A stretch of 14,593 bases of DNA, from NCBI GenBank assembly GCA_034409055.1, contig DAOUMU010000468.1, positions 1-14,593 of the forward strand, read 5' to 3'. The number at the start of each line of letters is the position of its first letter. Position 1 is the stretch's first letter. A program made the position numbers and the translations under genes. Of this stretch, positions 14,362 through 14,593 are shown piece by piece. The notes below the pieces were generated by a model, which was given only the letters and a program-made list of their open reading frames with translations, was not told the DNA's origin and did no database searches. This stretch comes from DAOUMU01 sp034409055. Lineage in GTDB: Bacteria; Chloroflexota; Anaerolineae; 4572-78; J111.

Positions 14362-14464
14362 CCCATCGCTCCAAGATATATTCTTGGTTTTCCTCAAGAA
14401 TTTCAATCATTCGCCGCAAATCGCTTTTTTTGAAACGTCCAAGACCCGGCAAAAGCTCCAATAA
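14342..14464 (-). pseudogene. DUF4160-type C-terminal remnant
   Basis: The frame ending at the TAA at 14342-14344 encodes a segment with LGRFKKSDLRRM, IEILEENQEYILER and WDEYFN. It resembles the C-terminus of the DUF4160 group whose members end in a helix of the form R-x-x-E-x-x-x-E-N-x-x-x-x-L-x-x-W-x-E-Y/F-F. The frame is closed upstream by a TAA at 14465-14467, so the N-terminal half (usually the F-F and H-P-H-I-H-V region) is missing. In its place lies the start of an unrelated nucleotidyltransferase-like gene in another frame. It overlaps the DUF2442 start, showing the original DUF4160-DUF2442 coupling. Family recognition is from memory on about 35 residues. Confidence 0.5.
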
Positions 14465-14537
14465 TTACGTAGGGTACTTGTAATCGTTCCAGGGTTTGGA
14501 GAACATGGAAGTAGAGTTGAAACTGGGGTTCAACCAT
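14403..14537 (-). pseudogene. Nucleotidyltransferase-like protein, N-terminal fragment
   Basis: The frame opens with MVEPQFQLYFHVLQTLERL and QVPYVIIGAFAG, then runs 13 unrelated residues to a TGA at 14403-14405. The pattern of an amphipathic helix followed by Y-V-I-I-G-A-F-A-G resembles the first helix and strand of nucleotidyltransferase (AbiEii/MNT-like) proteins, which would continue to a G-S-x-x-Y/R...D-x-D motif. That catalytic motif is absent because the sequence switches, near 14450, into a DUF4160-type tail in another reading frame. The ATG overlaps the stop codon of the preceding gene. It is a deletion product of two genes rather than a functional enzyme. Confidence 0.5.
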
Positions 14538-14593
14538 TTTGCTTCAGCCTTTCAAACAGCAATTGGCACAGTTCCAGGTCGCTCAATTGCGGG
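14530..14593 (-). CDS. Unidentified protein, C-terminal end only (runs off the window)
   Basis: The last 20 codons before the TGA at 14530-14532 encode PQLSDLELCQLLFERLKQNG, an amphipathic helical tail. The stop overlaps the start of the nucleotidyltransferase fragment (ATG at 14535-14537) in a different frame, the tight overlap usual for two-gene modules. Too short to assign a family. Confidence 0.45.
   Translation of the reverse strand, partial: PQLSDLELCQLLFERLKQNG

Noticed and set aside
14342..14537. Programmed frameshift joining the nucleotidyltransferase and DUF4160 frames into one protein
   Set aside because: The joined product would still lack the nucleotidyltransferase catalytic motif and the DUF4160 N-terminal half, so a deletion fusion of two genes is simpler.

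Overview
The window looks like a chromosomal segment of a Chloroflexota bacterium (probably Anaerolineae-like). That is inferred from the style of the proteins: a large membrane hybrid histidine kinase, a cytosolic REC-HisKA_3 kinase paired with a NarL-type regulator, an AraB-type kinase, a Cys-type sulfatase, and heptameric CGTGAAA-like intergenic repeats. No rRNA, tRNA, CRISPR array or complete transposase was found, so the taxonomic guess is moderate only.

Left part, + strand (1-5354). A heptamer-repeat hairpin and the C-terminal stub of a ROK-family sugar kinase/regulator precede a run of four closely packed + strand genes: a REC-HisKA_3 soluble hybrid kinase, a LuxR/NarL response regulator overlapping it by 29 nt, an L-ribulokinase-like FGGY carbohydrate kinase, and a GpsA-like NAD(P)-dependent dehydrogenase. 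A good sigma70-type promoter (TTGAAA-17-GATAAT) sits before the first gene. Just 4 nt after the dehydrogenase stop begins a 183-bp nested inverted-repeat element. Its right arm overlaps a near-consensus promoter (TTGACA-17-TAAAAT), and an intrinsic terminator-like hairpin with T5 lies only a few nt after the predicted start site.

Centre, + strand (5414-10213). This holds an extracytoplasmic solute-binding lipoprotein without any permease, then a 1096-residue membrane hybrid histidine kinase (TM, large extracytoplasmic sensor region, TM, HAMP, GAF, HisKA, HATPase, REC, helical tail). Together with the left cluster this reads as a ligand-sensing phosphorelay beside the enzymes it may control: lipoprotein -> membrane kinase -> soluble REC-kinase -> LuxR regulator -> kinase/dehydrogenase. 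The wiring is inference.

Right part, - strand (10446-13690). A divergently oriented operon runs Ldh_2-family oxidoreductase -> cytosolic sulfatase -> aldo/keto reductase truncated to its N-terminal half. It starts from a clear promoter (TTGTCA-18-TACAAT) with a perfect 7-bp-arm palindrome just after the predicted start site.

Far right, - strand (13691-14593). A degenerate intergenic stretch carries a second heptamer repeat and an integron attC-like half site. It is followed by an intact DUF2442 gene whose upstream partners are broken: a DUF4160 C-terminal tail is joined to the N-terminus of a nucleotidyltransferase-like protein, which overlaps the end of a further gene running off the window. 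This looks like a shuffled toxin-antitoxin/cassette-type region.
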